A stretch of 64,000 nt of DNA from Candidatus Planktophila lacus (GCF_002287925.1 NZ_CP016769.1:558001-622000); one strand, 5' to 3'. Positions 14,749 through 23,713 are shown, numbered from the stretch's first letter. The notes: generated by a model from the letters alone, not told the origin. Made by a program: numbers and translations.

Positions 14749-17700
14749 ATGAGTTTTATCCATCTACGTACATCAAGTGCCTTCTCGCTTAAATACGGGA
14801 CAACGCAGCCGCAAGATCTAGTGCAACGCGCTGCCGAATTTGAATCACCGGCGCTCGCTCTCACCGATCGCGATGGTTTATCTGGCTCTATTCGTTTTGC
14901 CCGCGCCTGCCTGCAGTACGGAATCGCACCGATTATCGGAGTAAACCTAGCTATCGATTTATTAAACGACCCTAATAGTAAAAATCCAAGCGCAAAAGAT
15001 CTGCCACGCGTAACAGTTCTGGCACATGGCGATGGGGGATGGCGGGCACTTGTTCGTTTTATGACTGGGTTATCCATGAACGCCGTTGATCGCAAGCCGG
15101 TTATTACTCTCGAACTACTGCAAAGTTTTAGCGAATACTCAACACAGTTACATTTGCTGCACGGCCCTGAATCACCTTTAAGCCAAGCGCTAGTCTTGCA
15201 CCGCAGCGATATCGCCTACGAGTTATTTAATAAGACTCGCCCCTTCTTTGGCGATCAAGCAATTGACTGTGTTTCACATCTTGTTGCTGGCAAAGGCCCG
15301 TTTTCAACAACACATGCCGCGCGCTCTTTAATCTTTGCCCGCGATCACGATATCGATGCAGTTATCACCAATGCAGTGCGGATGCGCGATGCCGCAGATG
15401 GACCAGTTGCTGACATCCTCGATTGTGCGCGCCAATTAGTTCCGCTGCATCAACGCCACCTCGAAAGACGTAACGCCGAAGGTTATTTAAAATCTAACGA
15501 ACAAATGGTTTCACTCGCCGCCGAAATTGCGCGCGCTGCAGGAGAACGAACACCGCGCGCGCTTTTAAATACAACGCGACAATGGGCCGAACGCGCGTTG
15601 TTATCGCCACAACGCGATCTTGGTTTAGGGGCGATCCATCTACCTGAACCCCATGTAGTCGGGGCAGATTCAGCAAATCAAATGCGCACTTTGCTGCGCA
15701 GCCGTTGCGAATCCGGAATCAATTGGCGCTACAACGATTCAACGCTTATTGCTAAAGCGCGCACTCGTTTAGATGATGAACTAGCAACAGTTGCAACTCT
15801 TGGTTACGAGTCATATTTCTTAACCGTTGCCGACATCACTGATATGGCTCGCCAAAATAATATCCGCGTTGCCGCTCGCGGCAGCGGCGCGGGTTCTCTG
15901 ATCTGTCACTTACTTGGCATCTCTGGCGTAGACCCGATGCGCCATGGCCTTTTGATGGAACGCTTCTGCTCACCGCTGCGTCGCGCTCTTCCCGATATAG
16001 ATATCGATGTTGAATCCGCACGACGTTTAGAAATTTACGACATGGTCTTTAAACGCTATGGCGACACTGATTGGCGCGCACCAGGTGCGCTATCGCGCTG
16101 TGCAACCGTTGCGATGGTCGACACCTACCGCGCCCGAAATGCGATCCGCGATACCGGCGCCGCACTTGGTATCTCACCGATGGAGATCGATCTCATTGCA
16201 AAATCTATGCCGCATATCCGCGCTCGAAATATCGAGGCAACTCTTAAATCACTTCCCGAGCTTCGCTCACTTAATTTATCGGCGCCCCTTACCGCGATGG
16301 CGATCTCACTTGCCCAGCGCCTTGATGGCTTGCCGCGCCATTTAGCGATGCACCCATGCGCCGTTGTTCTATCTGATGCGGGTCTGCTCGATCGCGCGCC
16401 AGTTCAATTTAACGCGGGTGGTTACCCGATGGTCGAATTTGATAAAGATGACGTTGAAGAAATCGGTTTGCTAAAACTCGACATCCTGGGTGTTCGGATG
16501 CAATCAACTATTGCCCATGCTGTTGCAGAAATAAAACGAGTTGATGAAGCCGAAATTGATATTGATGTCGTGCCGCTAGATGACACAGAAACTTACGAGT
16601 TAATCCAATCAACGCGCACCTTAGGTATCTTCCAAGTTGAAAGCCCAGGGCAGCGCGAACTAGTAGGAAAGTTAACTCCGAAAACTTTTAACGATCTCGT
16701 TATCGATATCTCACTCTTTCGCCCTGGCCCAGTAAAGAGCGACATGATCCGCCCCTTCTTAAGTGCGCGCCATGGCTTTACTTCGGCGCAGATAATCCAC
16801 CCTGATCTATATGAGATCTTGGCTGAAACTGAAGGAGTGGTTGTATTTCACGAACAAGTGATCTCAATTATCGCCACTATGACTGGCATATCTCTGGCTG
16901 CCGCCGATGAAAAACGGCGCGCTTTAGGCAGCAAAGAAGGCCAACAAGAAGTCTGCGATTGGTTCTTTCCTGCCGCAACCGCGCGCGGTTACGAGTTAAC
17001 AACTATTACCGAGATCTGGGATGTCTTGCGCGCCTTTGCATCCTTTGGTTTCTGTAAAGCACACGCTGCAGCTTTCGCACTTCCCACTTATCAATCTGCA
17101 TATTTAAAGACCCACTACCCAGCAGCATTTATCGCCGGTGTTCTCACTCACGATCCGGGCATGTACCCAAAGCGTTTGATGGTTGATGAAGCGCGTCAGT
17201 TAGGCGTTGGGCTGGCACCGCTTGATATCAATTTTTCCAATGAGAGTTATACGGTTGAGAAAAGTAACGATGGCGCTTACAGCGTACGCATCGCACTTTC
17301 TACAGTTGGTGGCATTAGCGCGGGGGAGATCACTTCGATAATCGCAGGGCGCCCCTATATCGATTTAGCAGATTTCTATCGCAGATCAGGTGCCTCACAT
17401 CCAATTATCGAAACCTTAATCATGACTGGCGCTTTCGATCGAGTGCACTCGCTTAGCGATGGCGCCCTAAATCATCGCGATCTACTTCTGCATTTATCTG
17501 ATCTAACTCGTTCACCTGCCTCAAATATCTCTGGTTCGCAGATGGTCTTTGGCTTTGCCCCACCTGCACTTGCCACCAGTGGATTACCTGCGATGGGCGC
17601 TTCCGAAAAAGTGCGTAACGAAGTCGAGCGCTTAGGGATGGATATCACCCACCATATGCTCGAGTTCTATGCGCCATTTCTAAATGCGATCGGCGCAGTT

Positions 17701-18027
17701 AAATCATCGGATCTACTAACACTTCGATCACAGAGCGATATCTTGGTTGCAGGAGTAAAGGTGGCGATGCAGACCCCACCAGTGCGCTCTGGGCGGCGCG
17801 TTATCTTCTTAACTCTCGATGATGGTTATGGTTGCACTGATTCAACATTCTTCTCTGATGCGCAAGAGGGTTTTGCTTCCACTCTCTACTCAACATCCTT
17901 ATTGTTAGTCCGTGGCAAAACTAGACGCACCGGCGAACGCGGTATCTCGATCAACGCTAGCGGTGCCTGGGACCTACGCCAGGCTTATGAAAAGTGGTCG
18001 CGCAAATTAATCGAGAGAGCGATATGA
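14749..18027 (+). CDS. dnaE2: Error-prone DNA polymerase III alpha subunit DnaE2
   Basis: A C-family polymerase of 1092 residues, the length of DnaE2 rather than replicative DnaE1 (1177 residues at 43517). The polymerase active-site aspartates are intact (PDIDID, Asp416, Asp418, Asp420), as is ARGSGAGSLICHLLGI. The N-terminal PHP domain is degraded: the HxH pair of DnaE1 (HLHVH) reads HLRTS here and TDHG-type metal ligands read TDRDG, so it probably lacks PHP metal binding. DnaE2 performs damage-induced mutagenic synthesis. It sits between a DUF6504-like gene and dinB, overlapping dinB by ATGA, all under a LexA box. Confidence 0.92.
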   Translation: MSFIHLRTSSAFSLKYGTTQPQDLVQRAAEFESPALALTDRDGLSGSIRFARACLQYGIAPIIGVNLAIDLLNDPNSKNPSAKDLPRVTVLAHGDGGWRALVRFMTGLSMNAVDRKPVITLELLQSFSEYSTQLHLLHGPESPLSQALVLHRSDIAYELFNKTRPFFGDQAIDCVSHLVAGKGPFSTTHAARSLIFARDHDIDAVITNAVRMRDAADGPVADILDCARQLVPLHQRHLERRNAEGYLKSNEQMVSLAAEIARAAGERTPRALLNTTRQWAERALLSPQRDLGLGAIHLPEPHVVGADSANQMRTLLRSRCESGINWRYNDSTLIAKARTRLDDELATVATLGYESYFLTVADITDMARQNNIRVAARGSGAGSLICHLLGISGVDPMRHGLLMERFCSPLRRALPDIDIDVESARRLEIYDMVFKRYGDTDWRAPGALSRCATVAMVDTYRARNAIRDTGAALGISPMEIDLIAKSMPHIRARNIEATLKSLPELRSLNLSAPLTAMAISLAQRLDGLPRHLAMHPCAVVLSDAGLLDRAPVQFNAGGYPMVEFDKDDVEEIGLLKLDILGVRMQSTIAHAVAEIKRVDEAEIDIDVVPLDDTETYELIQSTRTLGIFQVESPGQRELVGKLTPKTFNDLVIDISLFRPGPVKSDMIRPFLSARHGFTSAQIIHPDLYEILAETEGVVVFHEQVISIIATMTGISLAAADEKRRALGSKEGQQEVCDWFFPAATARGYELTTITEIWDVLRAFASFGFCKAHAAAFALPTYQSAYLKTHYPAAFIAGVLTHDPGMYPKRLMVDEARQLGVGLAPLDINFSNESYTVEKSNDGAYSVRIALSTVGGISAGEITSIIAGRPYIDLADFYRRSGASHPIIETLIMTGAFDRVHSLSDGALNHRDLLLHLSDLTRSPASNISGSQMVFGFAPPALATSGLPAMGASEKVRNEVERLGMDITHHMLEFYAPFLNAIGAVKSSDLLTLRSQSDILVAGVKVAMQTPPVRSGRRVIFLTLDDGYGCTDSTFFSDAQEGFASTLYSTSLLLVRGKTRRTGERGISINASGAWDLRQAYEKWSRKLIERAI

Positions 18028-19220
18028 CCCAAGAGAAAGCGCAAGAGTCCACGATCTTGCATGTGGATATGGATGCCTTCTACGCATCTGTAGCCGAACT
18101 CGATCACCCAGAACTTCGCGGCAAAGCAGTTGTTGTTGGCGCAGGTGCACGTGGCGTTGTCCTATCTGCAAACTATGCAGCACGTAAATTCGGAATTCGC
18201 GCGGCAATGCCAGTGGGCCGGGCGCAACGTATGGCGCCTAATGCAATCTTTATCGCACCAGATCACCATCGATACTCTGAAATTTCTGAACGCGTAATGA
18301 AGATCTTCGAATCATTTACCCCGCTAGTTGAACCTATCTCACTCGATGAAGCTTTCTTAGATGTCACAGGTGCGCGCAAATTACTGGGCACAGGTCGCGA
18401 AATCGCAACAGAGATTCGCGCCAGAGTCGAGCGAGAAGAAGGCATCACCTGTTCAGTCGGTATTGCGCCTTCAAAATTTATTGCAAAGTTAGCCTCACAA
18501 CATTGCAAACCAAATGGCATGCTCGAAATTACAACTGATCGCATCTTAACTTTTCTACATCCACTGCCAGTTGGCGCAATCTGGGGAGTCGGGCCAAAGA
18601 CTGCTGAACAGCTGGAAAGACTTGGACTTCATACAGTTGCAGATATCGCAAACACGCCTCGCAGCACTTTGATTCGCGCACTTGGTGATGCAGCAGGTGC
18701 TTCACTTTATGAACTTGCGTGGGGCCGCGACTATCGAGATGTCACGCCTGAAGAACCAGATAAATCCATTTCGGCGGCCGAAACTTTTTCGACAGACCTA
18801 GATAATCCAATTGAGATCTTGCAAGAGTTTCTCCGAATGACCGAGAAGGCAACTGCGCGACTTCGCGAAAAAGGTTTATTTGCAAAGACAATTTCCATCA
18901 AGGTGCGCTTTGCAGATTTCTCAACGATCAATCGCTCAAAGACTCTGCCACTTGCAATCGATAGCACTCACGAGGTTTACGAAGTTGTTAAAGCCCTTTA
19001 CTTGGCGTTAAAGATCGATCGCGCACGGCTTCGCTTAGTTGGAGTCTCATTGGAAAACTTGCAGGATGATTCACCAGAACAGTTGGTCTTGGGTGCGCGC
19101 GAGAAGGGTTGGCGCGATGCTGAAGGGGCCATTGATCGTGCAAAGGCGCGCTTTGGGAGGGGCAGCGTGCGTCCGGGGCGCCTAATTAAGGCTGAATCCG
19201 ATGAGGAAGAGACCGACTAG
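18024..19220 (+). CDS. dinB: DNA polymerase IV (Y family)
   Basis: A 398-residue translesion polymerase. Catalytic carboxylates are Asp15 (with Asp17, VDMDAFYAS) and Asp108-Glu109 (SLDEAFLDV). The HhH region IWGVGPKTAEQLERLG and a C-terminal little-finger domain follow. ATG 18024 overlaps the dnaE2 stop (ATGA), which favours it over an in-frame start at 17994. No beta-clamp motif is obvious at the acidic C-terminus (SDEEETD). In many Actinobacteria the dnaE2 partner is ImuB, a catalytically dead Y-family protein; this protein keeps all catalytic residues, so it is DinB. Confidence 0.92.
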   Translation: MTQEKAQESTILHVDMDAFYASVAELDHPELRGKAVVVGAGARGVVLSANYAARKFGIRAAMPVGRAQRMAPNAIFIAPDHHRYSEISERVMKIFESFTPLVEPISLDEAFLDVTGARKLLGTGREIATEIRARVEREEGITCSVGIAPSKFIAKLASQHCKPNGMLEITTDRILTFLHPLPVGAIWGVGPKTAEQLERLGLHTVADIANTPRSTLIRALGDAAGASLYELAWGRDYRDVTPEEPDKSISAAETFSTDLDNPIEILQEFLRMTEKATARLREKGLFAKTISIKVRFADFSTINRSKTLPLAIDSTHEVYEVVKALYLALKIDRARLRLVGVSLENLQDDSPEQLVLGAREKGWRDAEGAIDRAKARFGRGSVRPGRLIKAESDEEETD

Positions 19221-19225
19221 CACCG

Positions 19226-19266
19226 CTAGGTCCTCTGGACTAGTTGGTGAACCAACTAGCACCTAG
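19226..19266 (+). terminator. Nested hairpin after dinB
   Basis: CTAGTTGG (19240-19247) pairs perfectly with CCAACTAG (19252-19259) around a TGAA loop. Outer arms CTAGGT (19226-19231) and ACCTAG (19261-19266) also match. There is no T tract, so it could be a weak terminator, an mRNA 3'-end stabiliser or an operator for the next gene. Confidence 0.4.
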
Positions 19267-19279
19267 AGAAATCTTGTTC

Positions 19280-19291
19280 TATTGTGGGCAT
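19280..19291 (+). promoter_or_regulatory. Leaderless-type -10 of the DUF3040 gene
   Basis: TATTGT, 6 bases, then the ATG at 19292. No ribosome binding site is present. Confidence 0.45.
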
Positions 19292-19660
19292 ATGGCACTT
19301 TCCGATCGCGAATTACGCTTGCTAGCCGAGATGGAGCAGGCGCTATCAGCTGATGACCCAGCTCTTGTCTCCACGCTCTCAGGTACTCGCCGTCGCGGCC
19401 CAGGCGCTGCAATTGGCGTGGTCGCTCTCATCGTAGGAATCGCCACTCTCTTTGCCGGTCTAATCGCACAAGTCACCGCCGTCGGCGTCGTCGGCTTTAT
19501 CTTCGCCCTCGTAGGCGTAATCGTCTTGGCTAATGCGATCTCGGCTGCAGCTAAAGGCGCTCGCCAGGGTTCATTTGCCAAGCGCCCACGCGGTAAAGGC
19601 TTTGGAAAGGGCTTCACCCAAGGCTTTGAAGATCGTTGGGATCAGCGCAATAACGGCTAA
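19292..19660 (+). CDS. DUF3040 membrane protein
   Basis: A 122-residue actinobacterial protein. It begins MALSDRELRLLAEMEQAL, the usual DUF3040 start, followed by two hydrophobic segments (about residues 38-80) and a basic, Gly-rich tail. Its function is unknown. DUF3040 genes commonly sit just upstream of mraZ in Actinobacteria, as here. ATG 19292 is preferred to the in-frame start at 19244 because it gives the conserved N-terminus and has TATTGT 6 bases upstream. A strong terminator follows. Confidence 0.85.
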   Translation: MALSDRELRLLAEMEQALSADDPALVSTLSGTRRRGPGAAIGVVALIVGIATLFAGLIAQVTAVGVVGFIFALVGVIVLANAISAAAKGARQGSFAKRPRGKGFGKGFTQGFEDRWDQRNNG

Positions 19661-19683
19661 CCGCCGCTAAATCTCATCTCCCA

Positions 19684-19713
19684 AGCCCTCGCTCACGCGG
19701 GGGCTTTTTTCTT
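19684..19713 (+). terminator. Rho-independent terminator
   Basis: A 9-bp stem (19684-19692 with 19697-19705, one T-G pair), loop TCAC, then TTTTTT and CTT. It ends the DUF3040 transcript and insulates the cell-wall cluster. Confidence 0.92.
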
Positions 19714-19744
19714 GCCTATTTGCGGGCAAAACCGGTGGAGAGGC

Positions 19745-19810
19745 GTGGGGAGGAGGTGGGGGAAGGGTGGCGAAGGGTGGTTGAAAAAGGAGGAAAGTGG
19801 AGTAAAGTGG
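19745..19810 (+). promoter_or_regulatory. MraZ operator boxes
   Basis: GTGG recurs at 19745, 19756, 19767, 19777, 19797 and 19807, that is every 10-11 bases with one box missing near 19787. The last two read AAAGTGG-AGT-AAAGTGG. MraZ is known to bind such G-rich direct repeats with about 10-bp spacing and to regulate its own operon. They lie 57-122 bases before the mraZ start. Confidence 0.8.
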
Positions 19811-19866
19811 GGGATTAAGCGGGAATTGCCGCTTACAAGAGTCCTCGGGGAAGGGGGTTCGCGAAG

Positions 19867-20298
19867 ATGTTTCTCGGTACCCACGAGCCACGCCTTGATG
19901 AAAAGGGCCGCTTAATCCTTCCCGCAAAATTCCGCGAAGAACTCTCTGCAGGTTTAGTAATCACAAAAGGACAAGAACGCTGTCTCTACGTTTTTCCATC
20001 TGCTGAATTTGCAACGATCACCGAAACACTGCGCCAGGCACCAGTTACATCAAAGAATGCGCGCGATTACATGCGCGTGATGTTTGCCGGCGCACACGAT
20101 GAAATTCCTGATCGCCAAGGTCGCGTAACTATTCCTGCAGGACTTCGTACATATGCAGGTCTTGAAAAAGATTGCGTTGTTATCGGTGCAAATACTCGCG
20201 TTGAAATTTGGGATAACGCAGCTTGGAACTCTTATTTATCAGATCGTGAAAAGGGCTTTGCCGAGGTTTCAGAGGAGATTTTTCCGGGTCTCTTCTGA
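19867..20298 (+). CDS. mraZ: Transcriptional regulator MraZ
   Basis: A 143-residue protein with two SpoVT-AbrB half-domains, each with the DxxxR signature: Asp11-Arg15 ([13 protein letters not shown]) and Asp82-Arg86 ([13 protein letters not shown]). It forms ring-shaped oligomers and represses or tunes the division and cell-wall cluster by binding direct repeats upstream of itself; six such boxes lie at 19745-19810. The ATG at 19867 begins the conserved MFLGTHE. It is followed by a 210-base untranslated gap with a strong RNA structure before rsmH. Confidence 0.95.
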   Translation: MFLGTHEPRLDEKGRLILPAKFREELSAGLVITKGQERCLYVFPSAEFATITETLRQAPVTSKNARDYMRVMFAGAHDEIPDRQGRVTIPAGLRTYAGLEKDCVVIGANTRVEIWDNAAWNSYLSDREKGFAEVSEEIFPGLF

Positions 20299-20355
20299 GA
20301 AAAATTAAAACAACTTAATAAAACAACTAAATAGCAAGTAAAAAACTAAATAGCG

Positions 20356-20456
20356 CTCTCATCTGTGGCCACCGCCGACCTAAAGCCGGCAGCGACACCC
20401 CTTCCCCGGTGTCGCTTTCGTTAGATCCGTCGGCCGGCGGTGACCAGAGATGAGAG
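20356..20456 (+). ncRNA. Structured RNA leader of rsmH, mraW-motif candidate
   Basis: A long imperfect stem pairs the two ends (CTCTCATCT..TGG..CACCGCC at 20356-20377 with the complementary GGCGGTGACCAGAGATGAGAG at 20436-20456, split by one bulge). Inside is a perfect 9-bp hairpin (AGCGACACC 20391-20399 with GGTGTCGCT 20408-20416), and GCCGAC/GTCGGC offers further pairing. It lies between mraZ and rsmH. Actinobacteria are known to carry an mraW RNA motif in this position; identity with that family is inferred from position and structure. There is no terminal T tract. Confidence 0.7.
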
Positions 20457-20508
20457 ATGAAGTTAAAGAAGTAAATGCGAGATAACTAGTTAAGAAAAGG
20501 GGGAGTGT

Positions 20509-21465
20509 ATGAACGATGCAAGTACGCAACATATTTCAGTAATGCTTGATCGTTGCATTGAATTACTCTCTCCAACAACTCTGCTAAGCCAATCACCAGT
20601 TATCGTTGATTGCACACTTGGTTTGGGCGGTCACACCGAAGCCCTCCTTGAAAAGTTTCCAACTCTTACCGTTATTGGAATCGATCGCGATCCAATCGCT
20701 TTAGAACGCGCATCAGCAAGACTTGCTCGCTTCGGAGACCGCTTCAAAGCAAACCATGCAATCTTTGATCGCATCGACGAAGTTGTTGCTAGCCATGGTT
20801 ATAAAAGCGTTAACGGGATCCTCTTTGATCTTGGCGTTTCATCTATTCAATTAGATGAAGTAGATCGCGGATTTTCATATTCACAAGATGCGCCTCTTGA
20901 TATGCGCATGGACCGCACTCGCGGGATTACCGCTTCAGAGATTGTAAATACCTATGCTCCAGGCGCACTGGTAAAGATTCTGCGCACTTACGGTGAAGAA
21001 AAGTTTGCAACACGAATCGTGGAAAATATTGTTAAAGCCCGTGCGAAAGCACCTCTTAACTCAACCCAAGAACTTGCCACATTAGTTAAAGAGAGCATTC
21101 CTGCTGCAACCCGTCGTACCGGTGGTAATCCAGCAAAGCGCACCTTCCAGGCCCTGCGAATTGAAGCCAATGACGAGCTCGGTGCAATCACGCGCGCAAT
21201 ACCCGTTGCCCTCGATCTCTTAATGGTTGGGGGACGTGTAGTTGTTCTCTCCTTCCAATCTTTAGAAGACCGCATCGTTAAAGAGATCTTTGTTGAGCGT
21301 TCGACTTCAAAGACGCCACGCGATCTTCCAGTTGATCTTCCAGAATTTGCTGCGAAGTTTGCACTTGTTTCCAAATCAGGTGAAACACCTTCTGATCAAG
21401 AGTTGGCTAATAATCCGCGTTCGGCATCGGTTCGTTTACGTGCGATCGAAAGGTTGGCTGCTTAA
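20509..21465 (+). CDS. rsmH: 16S rRNA (cytosine-1402-N4)-methyltransferase
   Basis: A 318-residue SAM-dependent methyltransferase (MraW) that modifies C1402 in the ribosomal P site. The SAM motif I reads DCTLGLGGHTEALL near residues 33-46. GIDRDPIALERA, FDLGVSSIQLDEVDRGFSY and PLDMRMD follow, and GGNPAKRTFQALRIEAND lies in the second half. It starts at ATG 20509 after a GGGGGAG ribosome binding site. The structured RNA upstream may control it. The next gene starts right after its stop, so it heads the ftsL-ftsI-mur transcription unit. Confidence 0.96.
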   Translation: MNDASTQHISVMLDRCIELLSPTTLLSQSPVIVDCTLGLGGHTEALLEKFPTLTVIGIDRDPIALERASARLARFGDRFKANHAIFDRIDEVVASHGYKSVNGILFDLGVSSIQLDEVDRGFSYSQDAPLDMRMDRTRGITASEIVNTYAPGALVKILRTYGEEKFATRIVENIVKARAKAPLNSTQELATLVKESIPAATRRTGGNPAKRTFQALRIEANDELGAITRAIPVALDLLMVGGRVVVLSFQSLEDRIVKEIFVERSTSKTPRDLPVDLPEFAAKFALVSKSGETPSDQELANNPRSASVRLRAIERLAA

Positions 21466-21897
21466 ATGGCACTTACCCAGACGATTGCAACTCGCACCCC
21501 ACGCGCTCCACGCCAGAAGCTCTCTGAGAAGTCAGCAGAAGTCTTCTTAAAGTTAGTACCAAATGTTTCTGATGGCGCTCAAGCTACTCATCGCTTCTTT
21601 GCAACCTTCTTATCGGCAGTTGCTGGTATCGGTTTGTTGATGTTGCTAGTTGTAAATATTTTGTTGGCACAAGATGCCTTCACGCTCTCAGAGTTAAAGG
21701 CTGAAGCAAAGATCGTTGCAGATCAACGTGAAGCGATTAACCGCCAGATTGATCTCGCATCATCACCAGAGGCGCTAGCTAAGAAAGCAGCTGAACTCGG
21801 AATGCGCCCATCTGAATCTCCCGTATTTCTAAACCTGGCACCAATTGCAGACGCTGCAACTTCTGAAATAACTAATGGAGATGTCGCCCGTGGGTAA
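21466..21897 (+). CDS. ftsL: FtsL-like septum protein
   Basis: A 143-residue bitopic protein with a basic cytoplasmic N-terminus, one membrane segment at about residues 44-67, and a heptad-like stretch (about 70-105) ending near a LAKKAAELGMRPS motif. FtsL sequences are poorly conserved; the size, topology and position between rsmH and ftsI identify it. It acts in the divisome FtsQLB-type subcomplex. It starts immediately after the rsmH stop, and its end overlaps the start of ftsI. Confidence 0.82.
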   Translation: MALTQTIATRTPRAPRQKLSEKSAEVFLKLVPNVSDGAQATHRFFATFLSAVAGIGLLMLLVVNILLAQDAFTLSELKAEAKIVADQREAINRQIDLASSPEALAKKAAELGMRPSESPVFLNLAPIADAATSEITNGDVARG

Positions 21898-23713
21898 TTT
21901 AAATCTGGCCGCATCTCGCATCCGCATACTCATCGTCTTTATCTTGATCTTCTTCCTACTCTTTGCCGCGCGTTTGATTCAAATCCAGGCGATCCAAGCC
22001 AGCGACTATCGCGCTAAAGCTGCCAATGAGATGGAGTCAACGCGTGCCATCCCAGCTGCGCGCGGTGAGATAACCGATATAAATGGCGTTGCCTTTGCAC
22101 GCAGCGTCTCAGCGATAAATATCGTCGTTGACCAAACCTTAATTACCGATGCGCCCGCAACAGCAAACTTTGCTGCGCCAATCCTTGGAATGACAGTTGC
22201 GCAGGTACAGAGCGCGATATCTGGAACAAAGCGTTATTCGATGGTTGCTCGAAATGCGAAGCCTGCGATTTGGCGCACCTTGAGCGATTCCATCGATGCT
22301 CATAATGCAGCGCTATCAAAAGAGAATTTTGATAAGCGAATTCTGGGTTTCTTCGCCGAGCGCAATTACATCCGCGAGTATCCATCTGGCTCTCTTGTCT
22401 CCTCGCTTGTTGGCTTCGTTCGCCAAGATGGAATCGGTGCTACAGGCCTCGAATCAAGTATGAACTCACTGATTTCCGGAACCGATGGACGTTATTCATA
22501 TGCGCGTGGCTTAGGTGCCGAAATTCCTGGTTCACAGAATGAAATAGTTGCGGCAAAGAAGGGCACAACGGTTCGTTTAACTATCGACCGTGATGTGCAG
22601 TGGGTTGCAGCGCAAGCTATTCAAGAAGCGGTTTCCAAGTCACGCGCAACTAGCGGAACAGTAATTGTCATGGATCCAAAGACTGGCCATATTTTGGCGC
22701 ATGCGACCGCTCCAACATTTGATCCAAATAACACTAAGACTGTCTCTCAATCGTTGATGCGAAATCCATCGGTACAAGATGTTTATGAGCCTGGTTCAAC
22801 TGGAAAGATTATGACTCTGGCTGCTGCGCTTGAAGAAGGGAAGATAACTCCAGAGACGGTTCTATCTGTTCCTTACTCAATCAAGCGCGGGGGAGATACC
22901 TTCCACGACCACGAACGCCATCCCGTTCAGCATCTAACAACCTCTGGAATCTTGGCAGTTTCCTCAAATACCGGAACTATAAAAATTGGCGAAATGCTTT
23001 CAAGCGACAAGTTGCACAACTATTTAACTAAATTTGGAATCGGCGTATCAACGGGATCTGGTCTACCTGGTGAATCTAAAGGGTTATTCCGCCCTGTCAG
23101 CGATTGGTCTGGAACTACAGCACCAACTGTTGCTTTTGGTCAGGGATACTCAGTTACCGCAATGCAGGCAACTAGCATCTTTGCAACTATCGCAAATGAT
23201 GGTGTTCGCGTTTCTCCAACTGTTATTGCAGGCACTAGCGACAGCACTGGAAAGTTTACTGTGGCCGCAGATCGCACCAGCCAGAGAGTAGTTAGCGCAA
23301 AGACTGCACAACAGGTTCGCTTGATGATGGAATCAGTTGTTTCAGGACACGGAACCGCGCCAAGTGCGGCGATACCTGGATATCGAGTGGCTGGTAAAAC
23401 TGGAACTGCCGAACGTTACAACGTTGATTGTGGTTGCTACAGCGGATACACCGCATCATTTATTGGCTTTGCCCCTGCAGATGCTCCAAAGTATGTTGTT
23501 AGCGTGACTATCCAAGATCCAAAGGGCTCGTACTACGGTGGCTCACTCGGTGGTCCAGTATTTAAAAAGGTTATGACATTTGTATTGCAGGCAGAGCATG
23601 TTGCACCAACTGGAACAAAAGTTCTTCCAGTAGCGCTAACCCAAGCAGAGCTTCGCCAGAAAGAGCGTCGCGAAACTGCGGCAACCGCACAGGCGAGTTT
23701 AAAGAGCAGATAA
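21875..23713 (+). CDS. ftsI: Septal peptidoglycan transpeptidase (PBP3)
   Basis: A class B penicillin-binding protein of 612 residues. It has an N-terminal membrane anchor (about 14-36), a dimerisation domain and a transpeptidase domain with Ser308-x2-Lys311 (GSTGK), SSNTG and KTG at 508-510. It ends after the transpeptidase domain with no PASTA repeat. Start codons at ATG 21875, ATG 21881 and GTG 21890 are all possible; a GGAG lies 7-9 bases before the GTG. It overlaps ftsL, and its stop overlaps the murE start (TAATG). It crosslinks septal peptidoglycan with FtsW. Confidence 0.95.
   Translation: MEMSPVGNLNLAASRIRILIVFILIFFLLFAARLIQIQAIQASDYRAKAANEMESTRAIPAARGEITDINGVAFARSVSAINIVVDQTLITDAPATANFAAPILGMTVAQVQSAISGTKRYSMVARNAKPAIWRTLSDSIDAHNAALSKENFDKRILGFFAERNYIREYPSGSLVSSLVGFVRQDGIGATGLESSMNSLISGTDGRYSYARGLGAEIPGSQNEIVAAKKGTTVRLTIDRDVQWVAAQAIQEAVSKSRATSGTVIVMDPKTGHILAHATAPTFDPNNTKTVSQSLMRNPSVQDVYEPGSTGKIMTLAAALEEGKITPETVLSVPYSIKRGGDTFHDHERHPVQHLTTSGILAVSSNTGTIKIGEMLSSDKLHNYLTKFGIGVSTGSGLPGESKGLFRPVSDWSGTTAPTVAFGQGYSVTAMQATSIFATIANDGVRVSPTVIAGTSDSTGKFTVAADRTSQRVVSAKTAQQVRLMMESVVSGHGTAPSAAIPGYRVAGKTGTAERYNVDCGCYSGYTASFIGFAPADAPKYVVSVTIQDPKGSYYGGSLGGPVFKKVMTFVLQAEHVAPTGTKVLPVALTQAELRQKERRETAATAQASLKSR

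Noticed and set aside
19667-19927. Minus-strand open frames over the mraZ leader
   Set aside because: They cover the terminator and the GTGG boxes and translate into Pro/Phe-rich sequence without family likeness.
20988-21374. 128-codon minus-strand open frame inside rsmH
   Set aside because: It is fully contained in a well-supported conserved gene, has no ribosome binding site or -10, and its translation resembles no family.
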